Source: Terebella lapidaria
Taxonomy: Eukaryota; Annelida; Polychaeta; Terebellida; Terebellidae
Reading direction: 5' to 3'
Length of the DNA: 64,000 nucleotides
NCBI GenBank assembly: GCA_949152475.1
Contig: OX424563.1
Location: 26,013,001-26,077,000 of the forward strand
The notes below the pieces were generated by a model that worked only from the letters and a program-made list of their open reading frames with translations, had not been told where the DNA came from and did not search any database. How positions within the stretch are numbered: the stretch's first letter is position 1; each line of letters opens with the position of its first letter. The position numbers and the translations under genes were made by a program. Positions 13,170 through 25,131 of this stretch are shown one piece after another.

Positions 13170-14591
13170 GGCTTTTTTGTGTACCAGTTGTTCCACGTCA
13201 CAACCAATTGGTGAGGCCATGACCCTCAGGAGCTCTGGGCGATATCTGGAACGAAAAGATCAATATCACTACTGCACATGATATCTACATGACATTCACA
13301 GCAAGCTCTTGTTATGTCTCCCAGTGCTCCATGCAATGACTGGGTGTGGTACAACCAGCAAGGTATCCACTGATATAACAGCTCTGAACGTTTGCTGCAA
13401 ACCAGGAAAGTCCTCCTTGATCTGGGATTTAGACTCTCCACAAATATCAAAAAGCATAATACAAATGGCAAGAACATAGTCAAGTGCTTTAACTGTCAAT
13501 TTGACAGCAATGCCAACAAGATGGATTTTAAGGCAAACCACATGCACCTAAACTAATGCAAAAATACATATTCACACAACCTATAACCAACGACAACTGT
13601 GGGTCTAAAGCTTCATTTGGAGATGAAACGTTGATAATGAAGGCTGAATCTTATGGTTTTGTAAGCAGAGACAGCGCATCAATCCCTATGATCTCTAGTG
13701 ATCTCTAGTGTTGAAGGACTGCTAAATCCACGTGCATGTGGGAAATGTGCGCAAGAGAACGTGTCCCTGCCGGGTAGCAGGGATCCATAGTTACATCGCA
13801 ACCCTGGGACAATGCCCCAGCCACCCACCCAGTTTCGTTGGAACCACGGGGATCCACTGCTGCAAGAAATGTAAATAAAAGGAGAATATCGTCAAAATCC
13901 TATCACTGATTGAACAGTGTTCACCCAGAAATCTGGTTTATGATGTCGTTAAAAGTACGATTGAAGATCAAAATCTCCCTCACTTTCTCCTAAAAACCCA
14001 GTGTATTGCTCAAATTCCAAATTGGCAGTACCACGTAGTAGATGACACAAAATGATAACCACTTTTCTCTAAACCTGGAAATACATGTATGAAGGTTCGA
14101 TTGCATTTTGCGGTTTCAATGTCGATATAGTTAGCTGGCAATGGACTGTATTGGGAATTACAGCATGATGGAAATCAGAAAATAAGGGCATGAACGAGTG
14201 CACATGCCTCAAATGCACAAAGCGTGCAAATACATGTAATCCCATGACCAGTGATTGAAAAAGCATTTTCAGGCAACTTTTGTGATGTTGCTAGCCATTA
14301 TTTTGTATTTTAAAAACACAAATGGATTAAAATTAGATAATATGCTCAAAAATGGATTTCTTACCCTCAAATTAGTACAAAAAGTGAATTACACATAATT
14401 CTAGGGCCTGAGGTTCGAAATTTTGACTGTTCGACCATTGGCAGCCATTTTGTGAATTGTCATTTCCGGACTGTTCGCCCTGGATATCAAATTTGGCACA
14501 CTTCCCAAGTTGTTCATTGGGATCATATTAGCCTGGAACAGTTGAGGTATTTTATCCTAAATCATGTGCATAAATATCTAAGCTAGGTCCT

Positions 14592-16772
14592 AGACTATAA
14601 TACATGTATTATGCATACAGTGTAGGCTTTGTGTAACCCACCGCGAGCCAATCCTCGGAATCTCGTATTTTAGGAAGATTAATACAGGACATCGGAAATT
14701 GTATCAATCATTGTGTCCTGTTGTAAATATTATATTGTATATGATTGTTTGATAAGGTATATGATATACATTGTGGGGAAATGATCACCAACGAAATAAC
14801 ACCAGGAACATCATTATCACACAATAACGACTAACAACATTTGATAAAGCAAATATAACCATATACACATATATTATATTATTCAATGAACATGTTGGGT
14901 AGCATACAGTCTCGAAAAGAGATAACAAGGATGGCTTAGGTTGAACTGTTGGAGCCGCTTTTGAGGTCGAATCTCATCCCGCTGAGGTGATTCGAGTTGA
15001 GACGCGGAACCAGAGATCTCGAATGGGAACATAACGGATTGAACGCAGCTCAAACCAGGAACAAATGTATAATAGATTTAACAAATCAGGCATTTGCACC
15101 TGAATACACGCAGTCTAGAGGATGGCGTTGGATCGAAGTTAAATCTTATTAGTTTGAAACTTGGTTGAGTAACGTCACAGCTGAATTTCAACCAGAAATT
15201 ATGTGCTGCATCAAGTGATTGTGAAAACCAATACAATTTAAATGAAAATGTGGCGCATTTAAACATTTGATGGGAAATCATCACGACTAGGATATTCTGT
15301 TGACTGTATTGACGACCAGGTTTGTTCATGTATGCATTTCATATATCTGAAATCTTCCGTCAAATTGTATCTGTATATTATAAGACGTTGACAATCATTA
15401 GAGAACGACAAAAAACACAACAGTACGACATATAGCATGAACATGACAGTCACGGGCGGATACAAAATTTTAGAAGAGTGGGCGCAGTGTTGCGTGGACT
15501 GACGGAGCAAACAGCTTTAAGCCGGGGTCGGGGACCCGCCCATGGGCCCAGCAGCCAACGATCTTGAAAATGTATGTCGTTATCGAAAAAAGAGTTTTCA
15601 TATAAAACCACACCTTCAAATAAAAAAAATATTTGTAAAGTTCATTGGAAAACGCATGATATGGATCGAATTTTGTATGTGTGTGTTTTATAAAGTTTCG
15701 TTCCTATTTTTCCCTGAACTGTTTTTTTTTCTTGTTCGAAAAGCATATGTGCATGCGAAAAATATCATGTCGATTCAATAAAAATTTAATGCCTATACAC
15801 ATGTGGATGTACAAAGTAATATACATTTATATTACAAAGACCAACATCAAATGTTGATGCTTGCCCCAACCCTTTTCGCACATGTTCGCTGATATCCTTG
15901 CCCCCATAACACTGAGATTGGGCAATCCTTATTCAGATGGAAACCACAAACTTCTAAATAACTTCAAAAATTTAGTGGATTACTGATAGACCCACATTTG
16001 CACGATTTCCATGCTGAGGTTTTACAGCGCATCAATTTTGTGTGAAATCCCTTTGTTTATATAACACAACTAAACGACAGGAATCGAGAGTGACAAAACT
16101 GGTCGATGCATTGATTTTCTTGCCTACACCAGAATCACTGTGTTCATTGTCGAGTGTACCTCGGGCTACACTCCTTTGTGAATACCAAAACGTTTCTGGT
16201 TCACTCAGCTAAATTTGTTTACATAGGTAGCTGTTACAAAAACATGAAATAGCAGCTATGAAAAAACATGAAATAACAGAAGCCCATGATAACGATTCTA
16301 TCATTGGGACTCTCCAAAACATCATCCCGTATGGCCCACCTGAAGTCCACAATACAGAAAATATTGTGAGGTCGCTTGAAAACTCAAATAGGGCGTGGTA
16401 TTGTCTTGTTCGAACAAATGTGTCACCGACCTGGTAACGGAACATATATGTAAGATAGCCCAAAGATGGTTAAAGAATACATGTATATAGGCGAGTCTGG
16501 GTTTGGGTGTTGGTAGTGGTTTCAAGTAGTCATAGCCATGAGCATATGACTCGGGTTTTCAAACCCAAGGTGCTCGGTAAGCAATGTTCCCCCCGGGAAT
16601 ATGTTTCCGAGGGGACTTTGTCGGCATAACATTGTATTATTTTTTCGGTAACCTTTCTTAGTCTTTGAGTTTATTTTTACCACTATTCCTTCTACATCAT
16701 AACAATGTTGAAGAGCGTTTCCACATGAAAAATAATTCATCGAATGTTTATGTAGTAGATCTACATGATCAA
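14592..16772. other. Gene-less intergenic stretch
   Basis: AT-rich sequence with short ORFs only. It contains one fragment of the dispersed GC-rich repeat (about 15450-15545). Nothing else is recognised. Confidence 0.45.
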
Positions 16773-17523
16773 CAACTTTCTCTTCGATGCTTACCGACTG
16801 CAGTCGGTTTAGTTCGTCCTGTATTACACTTCTCATAACTGGAATAGGCCTGGTTTTGCAAGGAAACGGGTTGTCTTTGATTACTTCAATGGGATCTTTC
16901 TGAATAATCCTTCTTTTGTCATGAATACTGGTTCGAAATCACTTAGCACTTCTTATATATGCCTAGAGTTATGAAAATTAAACTGGATTCGCTTGGAACT
17001 TCGCGCTCTGGGGTTCATCAAACTTCGCTAACCATGGACATCCCAGCAATGTGGTCCATGTTGCCGTCCACAACGATTGGCGGTAGTTCTTCCATCTGCT
17101 TGTAAAATTCCGTTGTTACAATCTGATCTCTGCGAACTGGAATGTCTGGGATGTAATATTCCTATTGTACGACTGCAATGATATTCTTGACGTTTATGTT
17201 TCTGGCAATCTGGGTGCTCTTCTGATAATCATCGAAGATCATTCCGAAACATTCGCTCATGTGGCCAACTAAAAATTCATGGGTTTGTCATTAACTTTGT
17301 CATTCACAGTCACAAGCGATGTCCATTCATTTGCACTTTAATTGTAGTGTCCCGTCAGCAGTCTGGGGTTCCAGATTTCATGGATCATTCTCCTTACACA
17401 GCCTGTGGTTTTTCATACCACATTTTTACAGACCGCACCACTTGTTGTATACTTGAAAATGGATCTGTTGATGTTTGTAGAGGTGGGCACAGATATGCCT
17501 GTAGCTCGTGTAGCACAACAGTT
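16773..17523 (-). pseudogene. Ty3/gypsy-like pol relic, copy A
   Basis: Read on the minus strand, the fragment contains 'LLGCPWLAKF'-like sequence reminiscent of the end of a retropepsin, then 'DNPFPCKTRPIPVMRS' and 'DELNRLQSVSIEEKV', which resemble the lead-in to a gypsy reverse transcriptase. Frames are broken by stops and shifts. It is a direct repeat of 18090-18850 at an offset of about 1317 bases. Family assignment is by motif resemblance only. Confidence 0.45.
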
Positions 17524-18089
17524 CGAAAGCACAAGCACAACAGTTTCCCCGTTCGAAAGTAAATTTCAGAGTATTTTCCCTATCAGATTTATCAACAATG
17601 ACGAGGTTTTACTTCACTGGTGAATGAGTCATCACTGTCACTACGTTCTAGCTAAATTACAAATATGAAAAATACTTGCGAGTGGTTGTTGTATGTAGCA
17701 TATACCGTACATGCATATTATCGCCGAATGAAAAAGAGGACGTTTTCCGCCGCGTTCACTTCCCACCACGACCACGATAAGTATTGGTGTTAGCATTTTT
17801 GCATGAGTCAAAGCTATTGTGTTTTGGCGATACTCGCTTGGACGAAAACTGTTGTGTCTGGGATGAAGCGTTTCTGCCTGAGCGATACCATTTGTGTCTT
17901 GACCTGAAGAATACCGCCCAGGCTATAATTCTCGCGTGTAACATTCACCACACGTTTGGCAAGGCAACTTGAAGCAATATTGGGAAGACTTCTCGTACTC
18001 ACACAATAGTCCTGATGATCTGATACCAAGCTTTTGTTGATTGGAACTTTGTCTGAAGATTTCAGAACTGGCTCGATTGGTGTAGACTG

Positions 18090-18850
18090 TGTGACTTTCT
18101 CTTCGATGCTTACCGACTGCAGTCGGTTTAGTTCATCCTGTATTACACTCCTCATAACTGGAATAGGCCTGGTTTTGCAGGGAAACGGGTTGTGTCTTTG
18201 ATTACCTCAATGGGAGCTTTCTGAATGATCCTTCCTTTGTCATGAATACTGGTTCGAAATCACTTAGCACTTCTTTTATATGCCTAGAGTTATGAAAATT
18301 AAACTGGATTCGCTTGGAACTCCGCGCTCTGGGATTTCTCAAACTTCGCTAACCATGGACATCCCAGCAATGTGGTCCATGTTGCCGTCCACAACGATTG
18401 GCCGTAGATCTTTGATCTGCTTGTAAAATTCCGTTGTTACAATCTGATCTCTGCGAACTGAAATGTCTGGGATGTAGGCTAATATTCCCATTGTACGACT
18501 GCAATGATATTCTTGACGTTTATGTTTCTGGCAATCTGGGTGCTCTTCTGATAATCATCGAAGATCATTCCGAAACATTCGCTCATGTGGCCAACTAAAA
18601 ATTCATGGGTTTGTCATTAACTTTGTCATTCACAGTCACAAGCGATGTCCATTCACTTGCACTTGAATTGTCGTGTCTTATCAGCAGTCTGGGGTTCCAG
18701 ATTTCATGAACCATTCTCCTAACACAGCCTGTGGGTTTTTCATACCACATTTTTACAGACCGCACCACTTGTTGTATACTTGAAAATGGATCTGTTGATG
18801 TTTGTAGATGTGGACACAGATATGCCTGTAGCTCGTGTAGCACAACAGTT
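18090..18850 (-). pseudogene. Ty3/gypsy-like pol relic, copy B
   Basis: Near-identical to 16773-17523 in content and order. On its reverse-transcriptase side (down to about 17814) the reading continues 'EEKVTQSTPIEPVLKSSDKV', the usual 'EKV..S.W..PIVPVLK..G.V' region of gypsy-type reverse transcriptases, then degenerates. Two copies in the same orientation, separated by ~570 bp, point to a local tandem duplication of a dead element. Confidence 0.45.
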
Positions 18851-19193
18851 AGTTTGTGCACTGGTGTAAGTTATCCCATTGTAGTTTGTAGCAGTGTGAC
18901 GATTGCACTGATAACACAGTTTTGTTTGTAAACAATCACTTCGCGAAATCTAACTCTGATTTGTTCCTCACCCATACCAAGTTGTCTTTGAACGTTTATT
19001 CAGAGCTAGATATATGTATTTCGTTAACATATATGTAGAATCTTAGCCTGCATTATCTCACGTTACTACTCACTTACTTCCTTTATATTATCTTATATAT
19101 TAAGTGGTTTATTTGTGATTTACTTGATCATGTTCGTTGAATATTCATTCGTTGAATATATGCAGAACTTACAAAGAAGACGAAGATTTGACC

Positions 19194-22100
19194 ATGGCGC
19201 CTACATGTACAGGATGGGCGGATATAGAGTGAGTTTGAAATGCACAAAATTAGTTATTTTCCATCATCGATGACATATGTGTTGTGTTAAAACGCCTCCA
19301 ATATAGTGCGTTGTCTTTTTGCATGATACATTTGTATGTTCAACAGACCGTCTATCCAGGATTTTCTGCTGAGCTGCAATGAGACCTGGCAAGAATTGAC
19401 AGCCGATAGATTACCTCAAATCTGCACAAAGGTGGACAGTCATGGTGGAAATCTGATGCACTGGGCAGCTAGAAGAGGTCTCGTGAGTATGATTGACTTC
19501 CTCACGAACAACTTGGATCCTTCTGGAGTGAAGAAGCTTTCGACTTCTCGAGACGAACTTGGAAACACACCACTCCACTATGCATGCCGTGGAAATTATG
19601 TACAGTTTGTTGAAAGATTGTTACATTTTCTTTCTGATGATATTGTTCTGGTGAAAAACGTGGGTGGGGTTTCAGCCTTGCACTGGGCCTGTCGTTATGG
19701 GGACGTCGATGTCGTGACACTTCTGCTGAATTGTTTCAAACCCACAAACATCAGACCGTTTGAAGAAGTAGACGAAGTATATGGAACAACTGCTCTTCAT
19801 TGGGCATGCCGATATGGCAAACCTGGCATTGTCCGATTACTTCTTCAGACCTGCCCTGAGCACATAAAAGAGACCATGATTATGTTGAAGAGCAAGGACG
19901 CCAAAGAATGTCCCGACGAGGCCTATAAATGTCCCGACAAGGCCCATTGCGACGCACAACGAGCTTATGGCTCTGTTGGTACAGATTCCATCACCGACCA
20001 CGTTGTCCTGCCTAAAACTAATGGTGGAAGTACGGTGCTCCACTGGGCATGCCTTCATGGACACTCGGATGTAGTACGCATGATTATTGAAGAACTGGAT
20101 GACTCTTCTTTCTACAAACTTTGTGCTACACAAGACCACATTTTCGGGAATACCGTTATTCATTGGATCTGTGGAAAAGGTCACCTGACTGTCCTGAGGT
20201 ACATCATCACAGCACTGAAGAAACGTTTCAAGGATTTACTGCGCATACAATCAAACAACAAAAACACGGCCCTTCACTGGGCTTGTGGAAGAGGCCACCT
20301 GGATGTCTTAAATACAATCGCAGGGGAGATCGAAGATGATTTCCATGAGTTCATCTTGAAGACGAACGAGCGTGGGGAGAGTGCATTACACTGGGCCTGT
20401 AACACTGGTCACCACCTGATTGTAGCAGCCATCCTGGAAAGACTGGAGCCTTCTGCAAAGGAATCTATTGTGAAAACAGTGACAAAGTCAGAGAATTCCA
20501 CAGCGCTACATTTGGCATGCCATCATGATCATACCAGCACTGTTGGGGAGATCTTTAGCCACTTGTCATCCGTTGCCATATCTGATCTAGCTCAAATGAA
20601 GAATATTCGTGGATTGACAGCTCTGCGTGTGGCGTGCTCATATGGCCACGCCGATATTGTTGGCAAGTTCAAGCGACTAAATTCATTCTTGCTTCTCAAG
20701 CTTGTAGCTGATAACGATAACGAAGACCACCGGTGTGCCATAGAAACTGTCCTTTCACGCAAGCATTTCGCGACCCTGTCTGTTCTTTTGTCATCATACC
20801 ATGCCCTTTCTGAAACTATATTAAAAAAAATTGAGAAAAATGTTGTTGTCGATGCATGTCGACATGGCGATAATGATGCCGTTCACAGCCTACTCGATGC
20901 TGCTCACAAGTCTGACTGTACTGGCAATCTCCTTTATCAGTTCCTCAAGGCAGAAAATGATGAGGGGAAAAACGTTTTCCATATTGCCTGTAATAGACGT
21001 GACATGGAAGTCTTCAAAACCCTTCGCAGGTTTCTGCATGAACTTGAGTCAAAACAAGTTGGTCATGACATACATGTACCACATATTCTATGCCACGAAG
21101 ATAACCTCCGGAAAACTATTCTCCTCGGATGTTCTCCCCAGGTTGATGAGATAATTGTGCAGATGGTCTTCGATGACGCTGTGAAGTTTGAGTGTCTTCC
21201 CAAACTCCTGCAGAATTCTTTCTGGGATGCATTCGAAACAGAGAACCATGCCCTTGTTACCTGCCTACTGAAGCAGGCAGAGGAGTCTAAGTGTATCGAA
21301 GACGTTCTTTTTCACACCGATAGCCGGCATAGAAACCAAACTGTGATTCACCGATCATGTCAGCGGAGTCATCGGGGCATCAAGTGCCTCAAATATGTTA
21401 TTGATGTTGCTGAAAGACATGAGGTGTTGCTTCCGCTTCTATGCCAGAAAGATGCACTCGGGAGAACCTTCTTATTCTATTCAGAGGACGCTCGTCCTGA
21501 TTGCATGCAACTGTTATTGACGTGTTTGGACGAACTCGATACACAATACAAACACAAAGACATACTCCATTGGTTCCTGACGAATCGAGATAAGAAAAAC
21601 AAAACTGTGCTTCATGATGCACCATTCAACCGATCAGAGTATTTGAGCCACTTCTTCACGTCACACTATAGAAAACTTGTTTCACAATCATCCTCCTCCT
21701 CCTCCGGACACTCCTCATCATCTGCACCCCCCTCACCCCCTTCATCATTATCAACAACAACTCCTGTCAACAGTTATACATCGCTAGCTAAAAATGGAGA
21801 GTTTATTTTAACTAGAGGGAATTCCGAGTTCGATACCGAGTTACAAATTAGTTTCACCAAGATACTTCCCTCCGACTTTCGTCTCATACATAACGAAGAC
21901 CCATTTGCCTCTACATTGAGCTTACTAGATATTATGGGGTCCACACGTTGCTTAAAACTGATTCAGCACGACTATACTAAAGCGTATTTGAAAGTGTGTT
22001 GGAAAACGTTTGGTATGATTTGTTTGTACTGCAAGTTTTCAGTATGTATGATTTCAATGATTCTCGTGACTTCCTTCGTGCATGCGCATGAATTTCGAGT

Positions 22101-22989
22101 TTCCAACAACCACAACACCAATGGCAGTGCTACAGCTAATTCGACAAATGGCTCTTCTATTCAACTATCCGTCTCTCGAATGTCCGATCTGGTTCAGTAC
22201 TTACTAACAGTATTTGCTGTCCCGATTGCCATTAACGAAATTCTGCAGGTGTATCTCAAAGGCAGGAATTACTGGATTGCTCCTGGTAATTATACTGATA
22301 TCTTTGTCACTGTTGGTAGCTTGACCATCTCACTGGCACCGTTCATCTTTGACTATCAGCCATGGGTCCATCAGCTGGGATTGATGACCATGTGCTTCAC
22401 ATGGTTCAATGTTGCTTGGATGATTACATGCCTCTTTTTGCCATTCGAGAAGGTCAACCTCATGTTTGTGATGCTGTTCCGAGTGATCACATCATGCATC
22501 CATGTTCTGCCTGTGTTTGGGGTGTGCCTTCTTTGCATGGGAGTGATCTACAGCAGGCTCTTATATAACCAAGCTTCTTTCCAAAACTTTGGGTACTCGT
22601 TGATAAAAAGCTTGGTAATGACAGTTGGGGAGATAGAATTTACATCCATATTCTTCCCAGAAGACGAAGCAGATATCCCACCATTTTATGGTTTCACGTG
22701 CTTCATATTCGTCGCCTTAGTGGCTGTAATGAACATTGCTCTGATGAACCTTCTCGTTGCTCAAGCTGTGGGTGACATCCAGCAACTCATTTCACAGAGT
22801 GAAATTATTGCCTTCCAATCCAGGGTGAGTCAATTGAAGGATTGCCAAGCCAAGTTAATTTTGATAAGAAAAATTGCATATAAACTTTCATCACCCAAGA
22901 AAGTGCCGAGAAGTTCTCAGGTAACAAGTGTCAGCAACGGTGGACCAGAATCAACATATTTGACATCTCACAATTCAACCAGTGTATAA
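19194..22989 (+). CDS. TRPA-like ankyrin-repeat cation channel, copy 2
   Basis: Join of 19194-19228 and 19347-22989, about 1225 aa. The first exon ends GA before gtgagt and the acceptor is 'ttcaacag'; an in-frame ATG at 19336 lies in the intron and is not the preferred start. Architecture equals copy 1: about ten 'HWAC'-type ankyrin repeats, weaker repeats to ~780, then six hydrophobic segments with 'MTVGEIEF' in the pore loop and 'NLLVAQAVGDI' ending the last helix. Differences: a Ser/Pro-rich linker of ~50 residues (21685-21770) with extra sequence before the membrane domain, and a duplicated 'CPDEA/CPDKA' stretch (19906-19945). Both genes look intact, so both are probably functional. Copy-specific ligands or expression cannot be read from sequence. 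Confidence 0.85.
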
Positions 22990-24560
22990 CTGAGGCTTAC
23001 ATAGTATTACCCACCTTGTTGTACTGTTTTCAAAACGAAATGGAACTTCCTGGGTGTACGATAAATTGTCGATTGTTATGAACCATGTACATGTAGCTTG
23101 TAATTAATAATATATAGTGGACGTGTATATTAGTGTATTAGTGGACGTGTATATTATTTGCTTACTTTATTTACAGTCAAAACGATAAAATGATATGATT
23201 TAACTAAATGAGAATGGTGAAATTTGCATGTTTGCTAGTGCATTCTTGTAATTCTAATTATTGTGTACTGCCTTTCCAGCTCAATAAGTCAAAATTTCAG
23301 GATTCTATTACTTTATTTTTTTATTCCTTTATTTTACTATTTATTTTGGTATCTAATAAATCGTGGATATGTCGATCATATATTTAGTGCTATATAAATA
23401 CACTGCACATATACTTCGTAGAACTTCATACGTGGACTTTTTTGGAAAAAACATCATATTTTTGTAAATATCATGCATCAGTTATATCCATTATTTCTAT
23501 TTCATGTGTCAGATGAAATATATAATCAGAGATAGCGTTCATATGTATATATGGAGATTGTAATATAACAAGCTTTGGTAATGTTTGTAAATACGCACTA
23601 CACAGCAATTATCTGTGTCTGTTTGCTGATGACATGTCGATATATACGTGCGTATGAAATATACAATGATAATGATGACAATAATAACTGTATTATATTC
23701 CCCATGTAATAATGCCTGGATCTAAACCAAAAACATACTACACTATGTTTAACACAACGTGGCATATATATCCCAGTGATAGATGTTGTTTTGTATTATT
23801 TGTGACAAGGTTCAACTCAACCATGTGTGTATGTTTCGATAATTTGATCATTTGTCAACTTCACTTTTGCAATGCTAGTTTTATTATTCGGCTTTGCATG
23901 ATAATGTCGTTTGCAATCCTGGTGTATCATAAAAGTCGAACCCTCTTCTCTGTGAAGCGTTCACATTTGTCAAGTTTATCTGTGCACGCTCCATTGGAAA
24001 AGAACTTGTATGAGGATATATTTACTATTACAATTATGTATATACATTATATATGTTAATAGAGAATATAAGTATATATATATAATATGTGTAAATATAG
24101 CTATATTGGCGGTGATACTTATATATACATGTAAATATTCATAATTAAAAGGTTTGTTTTCACTGTTTTCCCTCTGTAACAGTATAGACCCGAACATACA
24201 TGTTAGACCCGAACTTTCATAACATATCTATATTGTAACAGAATTCTCACATATGCACGACTGTGAAAAAAATTGCTTGGTTTCACCCCCTTGTGCTTCT
24301 ATGTCTAAGAAAGCAAAATTTCACCTATTTCGTCATAGCTGTGTTGATTCGTTATGAAATATTTGGAGGTCGTCCAGTATTTTTTGTTGTTGGTACTCTG
24401 GGTGTATTTTTCTGGACTGTCAATATAGAGGGGTTCTTCACTTTCCAGGTCAGACTTGACTTCGAAACTTACCAATCAATGTCATCTGATGTGATGAGTT
24501 CAAGGTCGTCTAAGATCAACCATACAAGTCTTGACTTCTTATATGTACATTTTGTATGCT
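22990..24560 (+). other. 3' flank of TRPA-like copy 2
   Basis: AT-rich, gene-less. An AATAAA at 23355-23360 is a candidate polyadenylation signal. Large parts align by eye with the 3' flank of copy 1 (3919-5760), but only one block of the tandem repeat is present here. Confidence 0.45.
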
Positions 24561-24920
24561 AAGGATATTTTATTTGTGAATTTCTAAAATTTAGATCAAA
24601 ACATGAAATTGAAATTTACCATTCAAGGTAATCATAAGTCAAGTTCAAGGCCATCAAAATTTCCTATTTATGCGACTCCCCATAGTAACCCAAATTGTAT
24701 GTGGCAGCGTTTCGGCTTCAGACACCAATGTCCAGATTTCAGGTAATATGTGACAACAAGATTTAGCACTCAGGTAATATAAGGTCAAATCAAAGTCACT
24801 GACATTTCCAATGTAGAACTTCCTACATGTTCACATTACAAACCAGCAAGCATTTTGTCTGCATTTCAGGTCATACGTGACCTCGAGATTAACCACTCAA
24901 GGTCATTGGAGGTACAATTC
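24430..24920 (+). repeat. AGGTCA-rich dispersed repeat fragment
   Basis: Repeated blocks of 'caaggtcat' and 'gttcaaggtc' with spacing like the copies at 5990-6210 and 34870-35700. It is a degraded member of the same dispersed family. Confidence 0.4.
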
Positions 24921-25131
24921 GGGGGAAACAAATTAAACTTTTGTGCTCATCTCCCAACATGGAACAATAAAGAAAAACATCCCAAAGAAACAATCATATG
25001 ATCGTTATAATCATTTAACAAAGCTATACACTGTACAGTATACACTACGGTCTGACACCATGTTAATGGGGTTTTAGACCGTTGGTTCAGAACTTGGAAA
25101 TGAAAGAATCACACGTTCTCAGTTTACACGT

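Larger units (their letters stand above)
10927..14591. repeat. Large imperfect palindrome (~3.7 kb)
   Basis: The left arm (10927 to about 12150) and the right arm (about 13310-14591) are inverted copies. Matching landmarks are 'aacaacttgggatgtgtgcc' near 11008 against 'ggcacacttcccaagttgtt' near 14496, 'aaaccataagattcagcct' near 11800 against its complement near 13640, and 'ccacacccagtca' type sequence near 12105 and 13335. Near the centre a tighter hairpin joins 12957-12988 with 13138-13169. About 700 bp (12150-12850) on the left has no clear partner and carries a second hairpin element. No coding capacity is recognised. Confidence 0.7.
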
